64,000 nucleotides of DNA from Methanolobus vulcani (GCF_006546655.1 NZ_VIAQ01000015.1:310001-374000), one strand, 5' to 3'; positions 45,999 to 56,372 are shown, numbered from the stretch's first letter. Program-made: numbers and translations. Notes: generated from the letters alone by a model not told the origin.

Positions 45999-46562
45999 TT
46001 ATTTCTTCATCATATCAAGGACATCACAGACTTTGTTGATTGTATCGACTGCTGTTTTCATGCCTTCTTCATCTTCAGCAGCAGGTTTCTTTAGAATTCC
46101 ACCAAAGTGTCCGCCGTCACCTACAATTATCATTCCGTGGATGTGCATCCACTCATGGATAGTCTGGATTGTCTTTTCCTGGCCACCATTTCTTGAACCA
46201 CCAATTGCCATTGCAGCACCGAGTTTGTTGCTGAGCTTGAATCCCTGTCTTCTGTGGACAACACTTCTGTCACAGAGTGCTTTAAGCTGTGCTGTCATGG
46301 TTCCGAAGTAGACCGGAGAAGAAACCACAATTGCATCTGCTTCTAAAAGTTTGTCATATACTGGCTGCATGTCATCATCAATTACGCATTTTTCTCCTTT
46401 TGCGCAAACTCCACATGCAGTACATGGAGCAACTTTGGACTGTGAGAGGAAAACAGCATCAGTTTCAAATCCTCTTTCACTTGCGATTTCTAACACTTTT
46501 TTAATCAAAGTATCATTATTCTGGCCAACTTTTGGGCTTCCTGATATTCCGAGTATCTTCAT
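45999..46562 (-). CDS. Iron-sulfur flavoprotein (Isf-type NADPH-dependent FMN reductase family)
   Basis: A 187-residue protein with FMN-binding GISGSPKVGQNNDTLI at the start and the compact Cys motif CTACGVCAKGEKC at about residues 47-59, typical of methanogen Isf proteins, which bind one [4Fe-4S] cluster and FMN. The SSPVYFGTMTAQLKALCDR and GGSRNGGQE loops complete the flavodoxin-like fold. Isf proteins take electrons from ferredoxin and can reduce oxygen species or quinones. ATG 46562 is chosen because homologues begin MKILGISGSP. Confidence 0.88.
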   Translation of the reverse strand: MKILGISGSPKVGQNNDTLIKKVLEIASERGFETDAVFLSQSKVAPCTACGVCAKGEKCVIDDDMQPVYDKLLEADAIVVSSPVYFGTMTAQLKALCDRSVVHRRQGFKLSNKLGAAMAIGGSRNGGQEKTIQTIHEWMHIHGMIIVGDGGHFGGILKKPAAEDEEGMKTAVDTINKVCDVLDMMKK

Positions 46563-46776
46563 ATGATCACCATTTTGCAATGGAATACAAGTAATGATAC
46601 AAGTAATATTAGTTTTTGGCTGCCTTTCCTTTTTTCCTTAATGGAAAAGATATAATACGATTAGTTCGTTATGACAAAAAATTAGACAATATATGTCATT
46701 TATATACCTACGTGGACTTATTTACTATATATATTGATCATTGGTCATTCAGGTTATAATAAGCGGTGATGGAAGT

Positions 46777-48009
46777 TTGACTAGCAGGGACTATCTTACT
46801 ATTGATGATTTTGATGTGGACGGCAAGACCATACTTGTGAGAGTGGATCTGAATACTCCTATGGATATGGAAGGTAATATTCTCGATGATATGAGAATTA
46901 AGAGCCATATTCCTACTGTAATAGACCTTGAAGATGCAAAGGTTGTGCTTATGGCTCACCAGAGCCGTGCAGGAAAAAATGATTTCACCACCATGAAACC
47001 ACATTCCCAGAGAATGTCTCAATATCTTGGCAAGGAAGTCAAGTATGTAGACGATATTTTTGGAACATATGCACGTTCTTCCATTGCTTCCATGAAAAAA
47101 GGCGATGTGATCTTACTTGAGAATGTTCGATTCTATTCTGAAGAAAGTATAACAAGACCTGCAAGCGAACACTCAACCACACATATGGTACGAAAACTAT
47201 CTCCTCTTATCGATATATTCCTTAACGATGCATTTGCTGTTTCTCACAGAAGTCATCTTTCCATAATGGGTTTTACCGAAACACTTCCAACAGGTGCCGG
47301 TCGTGTTATGGAGAAAGAGATCTCATCCCTTGACAGGGGTGTAAAAGGTGGGGAGAGGCCATGTGTCTTTGTACTTGGTGGTGCAAAGGTGGATGATTCC
47401 CTGACGGTTGCTGAGAATGTGCTCAGTAATGGCGGTGCTGACAGAGTGCTTGTGACAGGTGTTGTTGCAAACGTTATGCTTGCAGCATCTGGTGTGGATA
47501 TCGGTTCTACTAATCTGAAATTCATAGAATCACAGGGTTATACTGACCAGATAGAAAGAGGAAAAGCGATCCTTGCAAAATTCAATGGTCAGATCGGACT
47601 TCCTATTGATGTTGCTTTTAATGATGGTGGAAAAAGGGTGGAAGTTCATGTAAGTGAATTGCCTGATGGGAACCTTCCAATTAATGATATTGGTCTTGAG
47701 ACCATTGTTTCTTTTTCTGATGAAATCAAAGCTGCAAAGACTGTGGTTCTTAATGGTCCGGCAGGTCTTTCTGAAGTTGAACCATTTGCTCTTGGTACTC
47801 ATGAGATCATCAAAGCTGCTGTGCAGTCAGAATATTCTATTGCAGGCGGCGGTCACATTTCAGCTGAAGTGAGGAACCTTGGTTATGAAGATAAATTCTC
47901 TCACCTCAGTACTGGTGGTGGAGCATGTATAGATTATCTTGCAGGAGCAGCGTTGCCGGGAATTGAAGCTCTTAAGACTGCAGCCACTCGATACAGACTT
48001 AACAGATAA
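46777..48009 (+). CDS. pgk: Phosphoglycerate kinase
   Basis: A 410-residue archaeal phosphoglycerate kinase that interconverts 1,3-bisphosphoglycerate and 3-phosphoglycerate. Motifs are TILVRVDLNTPMD, VVLMAHQSRAGKNDF, LLENVRFYSEES, LNDAFAVSHRSHLSI, VLGGAKVDDSL, LNGPAGLSE and STGGGACIDYLAG. The start is set at TTG 46777 (TSRDYLTIDDF follows), because homologues begin there and GGTGATGG lies just upstream; an earlier TTG at 46741 adds 12 unlike residues. A 9-base hairpin follows. Confidence 0.93.
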   Translation: MTSRDYLTIDDFDVDGKTILVRVDLNTPMDMEGNILDDMRIKSHIPTVIDLEDAKVVLMAHQSRAGKNDFTTMKPHSQRMSQYLGKEVKYVDDIFGTYARSSIASMKKGDVILLENVRFYSEESITRPASEHSTTHMVRKLSPLIDIFLNDAFAVSHRSHLSIMGFTETLPTGAGRVMEKEISSLDRGVKGGERPCVFVLGGAKVDDSLTVAENVLSNGGADRVLVTGVVANVMLAASGVDIGSTNLKFIESQGYTDQIERGKAILAKFNGQIGLPIDVAFNDGGKRVEVHVSELPDGNLPINDIGLETIVSFSDEIKAAKTVVLNGPAGLSEVEPFALGTHEIIKAAVQSEYSIAGGGHISAEVRNLGYEDKFSHLSTGGGACIDYLAGAALPGIEALKTAATRYRLNR

Positions 48010-48021
48010 GAACGAAATTGA

Positions 48022-48047
48022 TTTGCTGATGATAAAAAATCAGCAAA
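48022..48047 (+). terminator. Hairpin between pgk and the AMMECR1 gene
   Basis: TTTGCTGAT (48022-48030) and ATCAGCAAA (48039-48047), a perfect 9-base stem with loop GATAAAAA. There is no T-run on the plus strand, and the next gene's GGAG begins 4 bases later. It could be an RNA processing or stability element rather than a terminator. Confidence 0.4.
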
Positions 48048-48062
48048 AAAGGAGTGTTACTT

Positions 48063-48698
48063 ATGAGTGAAGGGGTAAAATTGCTTTCAGATACCGAAGG
48101 TCAGGTGGCTGTGCAGCTTGCCAGGGATGCCATCGAATTATATTTGAGAACAGGAGAGATGATGGATGGTTCAGAGATTCAGCTCCCTGCTATATTTGAT
48201 GAAATTAGGGGAGTTTTTGTAACCCTGGCCAAAAACCACGACCTGCGTGGTTGTATTGGTCATCCTTATGCCGATTCTTCATTAAGGCGTGCAATCACAG
48301 ATTCAGCCCTCTCAGCAGCTCTTCGTGACCCTAGATTTCCTCCGGTGAAAAAAGCAGAGATGGATGACATTACTGTGGAAGTGACCATACTCACAAAACC
48401 TGAACTTGTTGATGTTCCACCAAAAGACCTGCCATCTTCGATTAAAATAGGAAGACATGGGCTTATTGTTAAAAGTGGTTACAGGCAGGGTCTGTTATTA
48501 CCACAGGTAGCTCCTGAGAATGATTTTGATGAAATAGAGTTCCTGAATCACACATGCATAAAAGCAGGTCTTCCTCATGATGCATGGGTAACAGGTGCTG
48601 AGGTTTATGCTTTTGAAGGTCAGATATTTAGTGAATCTGAGCCACGTGGCGAAGTCACAGAAAAAGATTTCAAGGAAGGGTCATGTTCAGGTAAATAA
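48063..48698 (+). CDS. AMMECR1 domain protein
   Basis: A 211-residue protein of the widely conserved AMMECR1 family. The signature LRGCIGHPYADSSLRRA is near residue 63, followed by SALRDPRFPPV and HGLIVKSGYRQGLLLPQVAPE. In archaea the family often sits beside Memo-like or radical SAM genes, but not here. Its biochemical role is unknown. ATG 48063 has GGAG about 8 bases upstream. It is 53 bases after pgk and may be cotranscribed. Confidence 0.9.
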   Translation: MSEGVKLLSDTEGQVAVQLARDAIELYLRTGEMMDGSEIQLPAIFDEIRGVFVTLAKNHDLRGCIGHPYADSSLRRAITDSALSAALRDPRFPPVKKAEMDDITVEVTILTKPELVDVPPKDLPSSIKIGRHGLIVKSGYRQGLLLPQVAPENDFDEIEFLNHTCIKAGLPHDAWVTGAEVYAFEGQIFSESEPRGEVTEKDFKEGSCSGK

Positions 48699-48752
48699 TC
48701 GGTTACCTGACATGAATATTACTTATTTAGTCTATTAATTTCTTATTTTACT

Positions 48753-49181
48753 TTAAAGGTAGCTTTCAAGCACTTTGAGAATGGAATCCACATCTCGTTC
48801 AAGTGCTTCGATTGCCATCTCCATCATTAGATTAACGATACCTTCGTCACCGAATGTCCTGAAGTCGGTCTTAAGTCCAAGCACTGGAATTCCTTTTGCA
48901 TAGGCATAACCCATTTCCCATGCTGTTCCTGAATCCACATCGCTGCCACCATCAAGAACTGCCAGTACAATATCCGAGTTATCAATTCCCTGTACATCAT
49001 TGTCAAAAATTGTTTTCTGCCTGTCCTCCATACGGCTTGATTCGGTATCGTTACCGTCCTCCTGTGGCAGGAAAACTGAGAATCCCATTTCAACCAGTTT
49101 GTCCCTGAGCAGTACGTTAAAGTCCCTCTCCGCCTGCGAAAAAAGTGGCCCTGCTAAGTATATTTGTTTTTTTCCATCCAT
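48753..49181 (-). CDS. Nucleoside 2-deoxyribosyltransferase family protein
   Basis: A 142-residue protein starting MDGKKQIYLAGPLFSQAERD. Hallmarks are YLAGPLFS at the start, DVQGIDNSDIVLAVLDG in the middle and SGTAWEMGYAYAKGIPVLGLKTD, whose Glu is the likely nucleophile. Members exchange nucleobases on deoxyribose or hydrolyse deoxynucleoside monophosphates. ATG 49181 is used; ATG 49196 is also in frame and encodes a small repeat of MDG. It stands alone, convergent with the AMMECR1 gene. Confidence 0.83.
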   Translation of the reverse strand: MDGKKQIYLAGPLFSQAERDFNVLLRDKLVEMGFSVFLPQEDGNDTESSRMEDRQKTIFDNDVQGIDNSDIVLAVLDGGSDVDSGTAWEMGYAYAKGIPVLGLKTDFRTFGDEGIVNLMMEMAIEALERDVDSILKVLESYL

Positions 49182-49477
49182 TAATATTCCATCCATTAGA
49201 TTAAGAGAAATGTATAATTGACCACCTGCTTAATAATAGTGTTGTAAGCGGGGTGAAAATAATATATCAATTTATATGGAAAATGAAACCTTTAATTGAC
49301 TTACAGGATACGCTATGCAGACTGAAAAAGCAACTAATTTAATATAAGAGTTGGATAAAGTAATAGTGAACTAATTTATGTTGTTCTTGGCAATGGAATC
49401 TTATTTCATATTTACATTCGCGGGGTTATATCATTACTATACAGACTATTCAGTCAGACATCGATTTTGCAGAGGAT

Positions 49478-52400
49478 TTGACACCGGGTAATTCATACTC
49501 CCTGCTCTACGATACCACAAATCAACTTATGGATGCAGTTGCTTCTTTTTTTGATGCAGGACTCAGGAACGATGAGTGCTGCTTCTGGAGTGTGGCAGGA
49601 CAGTTTGATGTTGATAATGTTAAAGAATTGCTAAAAGATGCAGGACTTGATGTTGATAAATATGTTGAGAAAGGACAATTGATATTTTCGCAGTGTAATG
49701 AATGCTACATTGCCGGAAAAGGCGCTGTTTCTGATATAGATCTTCTGAAATGGGAAGAGACGTACAATCTTGCAATTGCTGAAGGCTACAATGGTCTGAG
49801 AATCGTTGACAAATTCACGATTGTAGATGGTGATTCATGGAATAGCTTTGTAGAATTCGAGAAAAAGGCCATGGACCTTATCAGGACAAAAAAGATCACA
49901 GGTCTTTTTGCATTTCTCCTTGAAGCACGTTCAAGGATGGAGATGATCGAACTTATCAGCATGCATGACGGGACCATCATTAAGAAGAATAGAAGGTGGA
50001 CACTACTCCAGAGTTCTTCCTCGTGCAAAAATGTAAGCAGGAGTCAGTATTTTAGGGATGAGATCCTTGAAAAAGTCTGGACAGGTTTCTGGGCAGTTGA
50101 TGAAAATGATAAGATCGTTTTTTTTAACAAGGGTATGGAATCTATATCCGGCTTGTCAAAAAGCGATGTATGCGGGAAGAAACTGACAAATTTCGTACCA
50201 CTAAGCGGTGAGGGTGAAGACCCTGGATTTGTTGATGTTTTCCAGGCTGTCAAAGAGGATTTGCAATCAAGAAGTTATAATGTTTTTCCATTTATCAAAC
50301 CCGATGGTCAGTTCATATATCATAGCGGTTTCCTGCTTCCTCTTACGGATGATGAAGGTAATTACAGCGGCATGATAGGTACCATCGGCAAGCTTGTAGA
50401 GCAGACCATCGACCACAAAACACTGCGTGACAAGTTCAAATCCATAGAAAAACTGGAAGATATCTATAGAATGAGTCCGGTTGTGGCATTTCTATGGAGT
50501 GCCGAAAAAGACTGGCCGATTGCTTTTGTTTCAGAGAATATTTTGCAGTTCGGTTATACTCCTGCGGACCTGACTTCAGGTAAAATGAATTACGGAGACA
50601 TAATCCATCCAGATGACCGGGATTATGTACGCAGTGATGTATCTGAGCTTGAAATTCAGGGTAAGATGTTTTTCTCAAAGGAATATCGTCTTATGACAAA
50701 ATCCGGGAAGGTTCGCTGGGTTACGGAAAGGTCCCATCTGATAAGAGATGAAAAAGGCAATCCAGCTTACTATCAAGGTATCATCATAGATATCACGGAA
50801 AGGAAAAAGGCGGAAGAAAAACTTCAAAAGAGTGAAGCGCTTCTTGCCGAGGTCAGCAGGATAGCCAAAATAGGGGGCTGGGAATTCGATCCCGCAACAG
50901 GGGAGGGGACATGGACGCCTGAAATTGCACAAATCCATGAATTAGATCCTTCAACTCCTACTGATGTTGAAATGGGGCTAAGTTTCTATTCTCCCGAGTC
51001 AAAGAAAATTATCAAAAAAGCGGTAAATGATGCTGTGAAAGAAGGCAAACCTTACGACCTTGAACTGGAAATGATCACAGCTAAAGGTACCCGCAAATGG
51101 GTAAGAACGATTGGCCATCCAATAATAAAAGATGGCAAGGTTGTGCATGTCACCGGGGCATTACAGGATATAACGGAACGTAAAAAGGCCGAAGAAGCTG
51201 TACATGAAGCCGAGAAGAAATACCGCCTCATCTTTGAGAACTCTCCGGTAGGAATTTTCCATTTTAATGCTGAGGGTATTGTTACCCATTGCAATGAGAA
51301 ATTCCTTCAGATAATAGGGGTGGAAAATAAGGATGACGTAATTGGTTTTAACATGGTCACCCAAACACAGGATGAGGGCATGAAAAAGGCAGTTTCAGAT
51401 GTTCTTTCAAGGAAGGACGGTCATTTTGAAGGTAAATTTCATACTGTTATCAGTGGTAAAGACCTTTATCTTAAAGCAGATTTCAGTCCCAATCTTGCAG
51501 ACGACGGAACTATGCTTGGAGGCATTGGTATCTACGGTGATGTTTCTATTCGTAAAAAGGCAGAAGAGGCATTGCGTCTTGATGAATCACGTCTGGAAGC
51601 ATTACTGAAAATAAGCCACGTCACAGACCTATCTCTCACTGGCGTTGCAGACTTTGTACAAGAAGAGGCTGTAAGGTTGACACAGAGTAAAATAGGTTAT
51701 CTTGCTTTTCTCAATGATACCGGTACTAAGCTTACTATTTATTCCTGGTCTAAGAGTATCATGGACAGATGCAGGGTGAAGGGAAAGAAGCTGGAGTACG
51801 CTATTGAAGAAACGGGCCTTTGGGGAGAGCCTATCAGGCAGAAGAAAGCTGTTATTGTAAATGATTTCGAAGCTCCAAATCCGTTAAAACATGGTTATCC
51901 TGAAGGGCATATCAGTCTCAGGCGGTATATGAGCATACCAATATTTGATGGAAAAAAGATCGTAGGTGTTGCCGGTGTTGGAAACAAGGAAGAAGATTAT
52001 GATAAGACCGATGTGCGGCAACTGACATTGTTCATGGAAGGAATGTGGAAACTTATCCAGCGTCAGAAATCAGAAGATACATTGCGTAAGTATGCCGATG
52101 AACTCTCCAAGGTCAACGAAGAGCTTTCAAAGGCCAACGAGGAACTTTCAGAGGCCAACGAGGAATTAAAATCTCTGGATAGGATGAAAGATGATTTCCT
52201 CTCAAACGTAAGTCATGAATTTAAAACACCGTTGACATCCATTCAGGGATACAGCCAGCTTATTTCGGACGGAACCCTTGGTGAAGTGAACGAGCAGCAG
52301 CAGAAGGCTGTAGAGACGGTTCTCAGGAATTCGGAACGCCTGCGCAGGCTTGTGGATTCGTTGTTGTATCTGAGTCGGGCACAGTCCGGCAAATTAAATT

Positions 52401-52870
52401 ATTCTTTTGAAATGCTTGAGATAAAGGATGTTATTGATCATTCTGTTCAGGACCTTGCACTTCAGGCTACAAGCAAGAACATAGAACTTATCACTGACAT
52501 CCCATCTGATATGCCACAGGTTGTTGTTGACCGTGACAAGATGATGGATGTTTTTGTGAACCTGATCGATAATGCTGTAAAATTTACTCCTGATGGTGGT
52601 AAAGTTACTGTTTCAGCACATGTGTCCGAGGATTCGATGTATCTGGATGTAATGGACACAGGCATTGGTATTCCAGAGGATAAGATACCGATGCTTTTCC
52701 AGCGTTTCTACCAGGTTGATTCTTCTGTGAAGAGAAGGTACGGGGGGACCGGTCTTGGTCTATATATATGTAAGAAAATAGTTGAAGACCATAAAGGCGA
52801 TATTTACGTCAACAGTGAAGAAGGTAAAGGAACAACTGTTCATGTCCGTCTTCCTCTGGTACAATCATAA
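49478..52870 (+). CDS. Sensor histidine kinase: MEDS, four PAS, GAF, HisKA, HATPase
   Basis: A 1130-residue cytoplasmic kinase with no membrane segment. An N-terminal MEDS domain (about 1-170; SLLYDTTNQLMDAVASFFDAGL), found in methanogen and methylotroph sensors, precedes PAS domains at about 195-310, 330-445, 455-565 and 570-695, and a GAF domain at about 705-865. A coiled coil with a SKVNEELSKANEELSEANEE repeat leads to HisKA (VSHEFKTPLTSIQGYS) and HATPase (DNAVKFTPDG, DTGIGIPEDK, GGTGLGLYICKK). TTG 49478 is the first standard start, but GAGG is too close to it. An in-frame ATT at 49433 lies 7 bases after GGGG. Confidence 0.9.
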   Translation: MTPGNSYSLLYDTTNQLMDAVASFFDAGLRNDECCFWSVAGQFDVDNVKELLKDAGLDVDKYVEKGQLIFSQCNECYIAGKGAVSDIDLLKWEETYNLAIAEGYNGLRIVDKFTIVDGDSWNSFVEFEKKAMDLIRTKKITGLFAFLLEARSRMEMIELISMHDGTIIKKNRRWTLLQSSSSCKNVSRSQYFRDEILEKVWTGFWAVDENDKIVFFNKGMESISGLSKSDVCGKKLTNFVPLSGEGEDPGFVDVFQAVKEDLQSRSYNVFPFIKPDGQFIYHSGFLLPLTDDEGNYSGMIGTIGKLVEQTIDHKTLRDKFKSIEKLEDIYRMSPVVAFLWSAEKDWPIAFVSENILQFGYTPADLTSGKMNYGDIIHPDDRDYVRSDVSELEIQGKMFFSKEYRLMTKSGKVRWVTERSHLIRDEKGNPAYYQGIIIDITERKKAEEKLQKSEALLAEVSRIAKIGGWEFDPATGEGTWTPEIAQIHELDPSTPTDVEMGLSFYSPESKKIIKKAVNDAVKEGKPYDLELEMITAKGTRKWVRTIGHPIIKDGKVVHVTGALQDITERKKAEEAVHEAEKKYRLIFENSPVGIFHFNAEGIVTHCNEKFLQIIGVENKDDVIGFNMVTQTQDEGMKKAVSDVLSRKDGHFEGKFHTVISGKDLYLKADFSPNLADDGTMLGGIGIYGDVSIRKKAEEALRLDESRLEALLKISHVTDLSLTGVADFVQEEAVRLTQSKIGYLAFLNDTGTKLTIYSWSKSIMDRCRVKGKKLEYAIEETGLWGEPIRQKKAVIVNDFEAPNPLKHGYPEGHISLRRYMSIPIFDGKKIVGVAGVGNKEEDYDKTDVRQLTLFMEGMWKLIQRQKSEDTLRKYADELSKVNEELSKANEELSEANEELKSLDRMKDDFLSNVSHEFKTPLTSIQGYSQLISDGTLGEVNEQQQKAVETVLRNSERLRRLVDSLLYLSRAQSGKLNYSFEMLEIKDVIDHSVQDLALQATSKNIELITDIPSDMPQVVVDRDKMMDVFVNLIDNAVKFTPDGGKVTVSAHVSEDSMYLDVMDTGIGIPEDKIPMLFQRFYQVDSSVKRRYGGTGLGLYICKKIVEDHKGDIYVNSEEGKGTTVHVRLPLVQS

Positions 52871-53001
52871 CTGTCTATAATTATTTTTTTACAATCATTT
52901 TTCAAAAACTTTTTAGTCCAATACTTAGATTAAAGGGTATATTTGCTTTAGGACCTACACTTACTGCAGACACTAATTAAGGTATTACCCACGGTGAAAA
53001 A

Positions 53002-54117
53002 ATGAAAGTCATAATTATAGGCGGTTTTCTTGGCAGTGGCAAAACTACTACTCTAAGGAATCTCGGAAAACATCTCATTGATAAGGGTCACAAGATAGCC
53101 ATAATTGTCAATGAGGTTGGAGAGGTTGGAGTAGATGGTGCAACAATCTCAAGCAGCGGACTTGTTACAAAGGAACTTACAAGCGGTTGTATATGTTGCT
53201 CACTCAAGGTTACCATGGAACTAACATTGGATAGCCTCATTGAGGATTACAACCCTGACGTTGTTATTATTGAGCCTACGGGAATTGCATTCCCTCTCCA
53301 GATCAAGGAGCACATTGAGCTTATGGACCTTGGTGAAGTTTCCTTCGCACCGGTTGTTACACTTATTGATGCCAGCAGGTTTGGTGCAGAGTGGGAACAG
53401 ATTCCAAAGTTCATTGAGAACCAGATCAAGGAGTCTGAGATCGTTTGTATCAATAAGATCGATCTTGTTGACAGGGAAACTATTGCATCTTCAACACAGA
53501 AGGCACTGGAGATAAATCCTGATGCTATTGTTGTAGAGTTCTCCGCAAAGAATGCCGATGATAAGTTTGAGAGATTCATGGATTTGTTGACCGGTGAAAG
53601 TGAGTTACATCAGGAACGTGAAGATGTGAATTCCATGGAAGTCTCAGGTGTCGGATCATATGCAGGTGAGTATTCTATTACTTCCAATGGTAAAGATACG
53701 GATCAGATAACTAACATGCTGGTTCATACACTTGTGAATATCAAGGACAAGGTTAAGGAGATAAATCCTGATTTTGTGGGTCATGTTAAGATAAGTTTCA
53801 AGTCATCTTCAGGTCTTGTAAAGGGTAGCCTGACATCATCGGATGGTGAACCCGTGGTTGAGATTCTCGATGAGAAAGGTGACGGGGAAGAACACCTCAA
53901 GTTCCTGAGTGCTGTGACAAAGGTTGATAAAGAGGAACTTGTGCATATCGTGGATGGGTGTATCCAGAGTAATCTGGAAAAGGAAGCTGTATCTTTTGAG
54001 AAAGTAAGTTCTACTCACGATCACCATGATCACGATCATGGGCACCACCATGAAGATGGTCACTACCACGAGCATAACCATGAGCATAATCACAAACATG
54101 GTCATCATCATGATTAA
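53002..54117 (+). CDS. COG0523 (CobW/P47K) GTPase with His-rich C-terminal tail
   Basis: A 371-residue metallochaperone-type GTPase. Walker A GGFLGSGKTTT is at residues 7-17, the metal site GCICC near residue 58, IEPTGIA in switch II, NKIDLVD for guanine recognition, and a CobW C-terminal domain. The last 30 residues are mostly His, with Asp, Glu and Gly (HDHHDHDHGHHHEDGHYHEH-like), a typical Zn, Ni or Co store. A likely role is metal delivery to metalloenzymes such as corrinoid or nickel proteins. The DUF2148 gene follows 115 bases later. Confidence 0.9.
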   Translation: MKVIIIGGFLGSGKTTTLRNLGKHLIDKGHKIAIIVNEVGEVGVDGATISSSGLVTKELTSGCICCSLKVTMELTLDSLIEDYNPDVVIIEPTGIAFPLQIKEHIELMDLGEVSFAPVVTLIDASRFGAEWEQIPKFIENQIKESEIVCINKIDLVDRETIASSTQKALEINPDAIVVEFSAKNADDKFERFMDLLTGESELHQEREDVNSMEVSGVGSYAGEYSITSNGKDTDQITNMLVHTLVNIKDKVKEINPDFVGHVKISFKSSSGLVKGSLTSSDGEPVVEILDEKGDGEEHLKFLSAVTKVDKEELVHIVDGCIQSNLEKEAVSFEKVSSTHDHHDHDHGHHHEDGHYHEHNHEHNHKHGHHHD

Positions 54118-54232
54118 ACAGACACTGTAAAGAAAAAGCACTCTGATTTTGTTACTTTTTTGGGCAGGAATAGTTCCTGTCCTGTCCAGTTTTATGTGAA
54201 TGTCTAAATATCATTGAAGCATTTTTTCTTTT

Positions 54233-54781
54233 ATGAAGCAGAATCCTGAACTTGAAGTACTTGAAACGCTTGCAAATACTATTCTTGTGGCTGCAAGAAC
54301 AGCACCAAAAGGTAAGGGTGTTGATGATATTGTGACCTATTTGTTCAATGATGATGACAGAATGGATCTTGCTGATAAGATGGAGGAGCTCAGTGAGACC
54401 AAAGGTCTGAAATTCCTGATTCGTGATGCTCAGAATGTGAAAGATGCTGATTGTCTTGTAATCATTGGCCTGAAGTCTTCTGGTGTGAGTTCACTTAATT
54501 GTGGTGCATGCGGATATGAGACCTGTGCCGATATGGTTATGCACAAGAAAGTAAAGGTAGAATTTACCGGTCCGCACTGCATGATCAAGTATGTGGATCT
54601 GGGAATTGCTGTTGGATGCGCTGCTGCCAAGGCAAAGGATTTGTGTATTGATAACAGGATTCTTTATTCTGCCGGTGCAGCTGCATGTTATTCAGGCATG
54701 ATTGATGCAGATGTTGCAATGGCAATTCCATTGAGTGTTAAAGGTAAGAATATATTCTTTGACAGAGCATCGACAAGGTGA
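54233..54781 (+). CDS. DUF2148 ferredoxin-domain-containing protein
   Basis: A 182-residue protein of the DUF2148 family. The N-terminal part has VLETLANTILVAARTAPKGKG, a start typical of nitroreductase-like relatives. Cysteines occur in NCGACGYETCADM, FTGPHCMIKYVDLGIAVG, KAKDLCID and AAACYSG, suggesting an iron-sulfur or metal site. The function is unknown. Its place after a COG0523 GTPase suggests it could be a client of that chaperone. Confidence 0.85.
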   Translation: MKQNPELEVLETLANTILVAARTAPKGKGVDDIVTYLFNDDDRMDLADKMEELSETKGLKFLIRDAQNVKDADCLVIIGLKSSGVSSLNCGACGYETCADMVMHKKVKVEFTGPHCMIKYVDLGIAVGCAAAKAKDLCIDNRILYSAGAAACYSGMIDADVAMAIPLSVKGKNIFFDRASTR

Positions 54782-54943
54782 ATAGCCGTTTGACTGTTAC
54801 AGGTTAAGACAATTTTATTATTTATTTCTCTTTTTTTCCCTGAATAACTCTTATAAGTTTTCAGTTCATTTTCTTTTATGTATTTAATATACATCTCTAA
54901 AATGTGTTTTAGGGTAATATAATAGGTTTAGCTTTCAGTTAGT

Positions 54944-56155
54944 ATGGAAGAAACATCTGTGGGGAAATATTTCATGGCTACAAAAGCATGTATTACTAAG
55001 CAGCCGCAAGGCCTTGCTTTCTTTGAAAGATACCTTCCTGTGTGGGTAATTCTATGTATTGTTGCCGGTATCCTGCTTGGCAGATTTGCACCGGGAGTTG
55101 CACTTTATCTTGACAGTCTGTCAATATATGTTGATGAGGCTCCGGTGGTATCAATACCTATCGCTATCTGTTTGTTTTTCATGATGTATCCCATTATGGT
55201 AAAGATTGATTTCGGTGAGGTGCTCAAAGCAGGTCAGAACATCAGGCCTGTTGGTCTTACACTATTCATCAACTGGGCTATCAAGCCTTTCACCATGTAT
55301 GCTATCTCTATTTTCTTCCTTGGTACAGTTTTCCTTGGATTTATCGGTCCTGAAGCAACTGACATTGTAAAAATGCCCTTCGGACTTGACCTGCCGGTTG
55401 GTGCAAGTTATGGAGAAGGTACAGTTGTTTTGCAGGATGGGATTAAAATGCTTGAGGTGCCGCTGTGGAGAAGTTATCTTGCAGGTTGCATTCTTCTGGG
55501 AATTGCTCCATGTACTGCCATGGTGCTTGTGTGGGGATACCTTGCACGTGGAAATGACTGCCACACGCTTGTGATGGTTGCAATAAACTCACTGACCATG
55601 CTTTTCCTCTATGGTCCTTTGGGAGGTTTCCTGCTTGGTGTTGGAAAACTTCCGGTTCCATGGCAGGCGCTGGCATTGTCCATTGGGATATATGTAGCAC
55701 TTCCGCTGGCAGCAGGCTATATTTCCAGAAAACTGATAATACGTGCAAAGGGTGAGGAATGGTTCAAAACAAGTTTTGTCCATTTGCTGACACCGGTGAC
55801 CATTACAGCTTTGTTGATTACATTGATATTGCTTTTCAGTTTCAAGGGTGAGGTTATAATGTCACAGCCATTGACAATTCTGTGGATAGCTGTACCGCTT
55901 TTCATACAAACTGTGTTCATCTTCACTCTTGGATATGTGCTTGCAAAGCTGCTGAAACTGAGCTATAAGGACGCTGCTCCTTCTGCAATGATAGGAGCGT
56001 CTAATCATTTTGAAGTAGCTATTGCCACGTCAACTATACTGTTCGGATTGTCATCAGGTGCTGCTCTTGCAACTGTTGTAGGAGTTCTTATTGAAGTTCC
56101 TGTGATGTTGATGCTTGTAAGGATTTGCCTGCGGACGGAAGAATGGTTCAGCTGA
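54944..56155 (+). CDS. ACR3-family arsenite efflux transporter
   Basis: A 403-residue membrane protein with about 10 helices. The family motifs are [16 protein letters not shown], the catalytic-Cys helix [21 protein letters not shown] and [15 protein letters not shown]. It would export arsenite from the cell, driven by the proton motive force. No arsR or arsC is adjacent. An alternative start is ATG 54974, which has GTGGGG about 10 bases upstream. Confidence 0.9.
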   Translation: MEETSVGKYFMATKACITKQPQGLAFFERYLPVWVILCIVAGILLGRFAPGVALYLDSLSIYVDEAPVVSIPIAICLFFMMYPIMVKIDFGEVLKAGQNIRPVGLTLFINWAIKPFTMYAISIFFLGTVFLGFIGPEATDIVKMPFGLDLPVGASYGEGTVVLQDGIKMLEVPLWRSYLAGCILLGIAPCTAMVLVWGYLARGNDCHTLVMVAINSLTMLFLYGPLGGFLLGVGKLPVPWQALALSIGIYVALPLAAGYISRKLIIRAKGEEWFKTSFVHLLTPVTITALLITLILLFSFKGEVIMSQPLTILWIAVPLFIQTVFIFTLGYVLAKLLKLSYKDAAPSAMIGASNHFEVAIATSTILFGLSSGAALATVVGVLIEVPVMLMLVRICLRTEEWFS

Positions 56156-56372
56156 ATCCCCTTTTCTCTTTTATTATCTTTTCTTTATGGTCATCTATTT
56201 ATTAGATGGACAACTAACTCTTCTTCACATTAGCCATATATTTGGATTATGTGCAAAAATATTGTTGCTAATATGATGGCTTAATGGTGCATATGGGTGC
56301 TGGATATTTCAATAGTAGCTGTATTGCCTATGGTGGGGTACGAAAAGGATAAATTGAATATGGAGGACGTGG

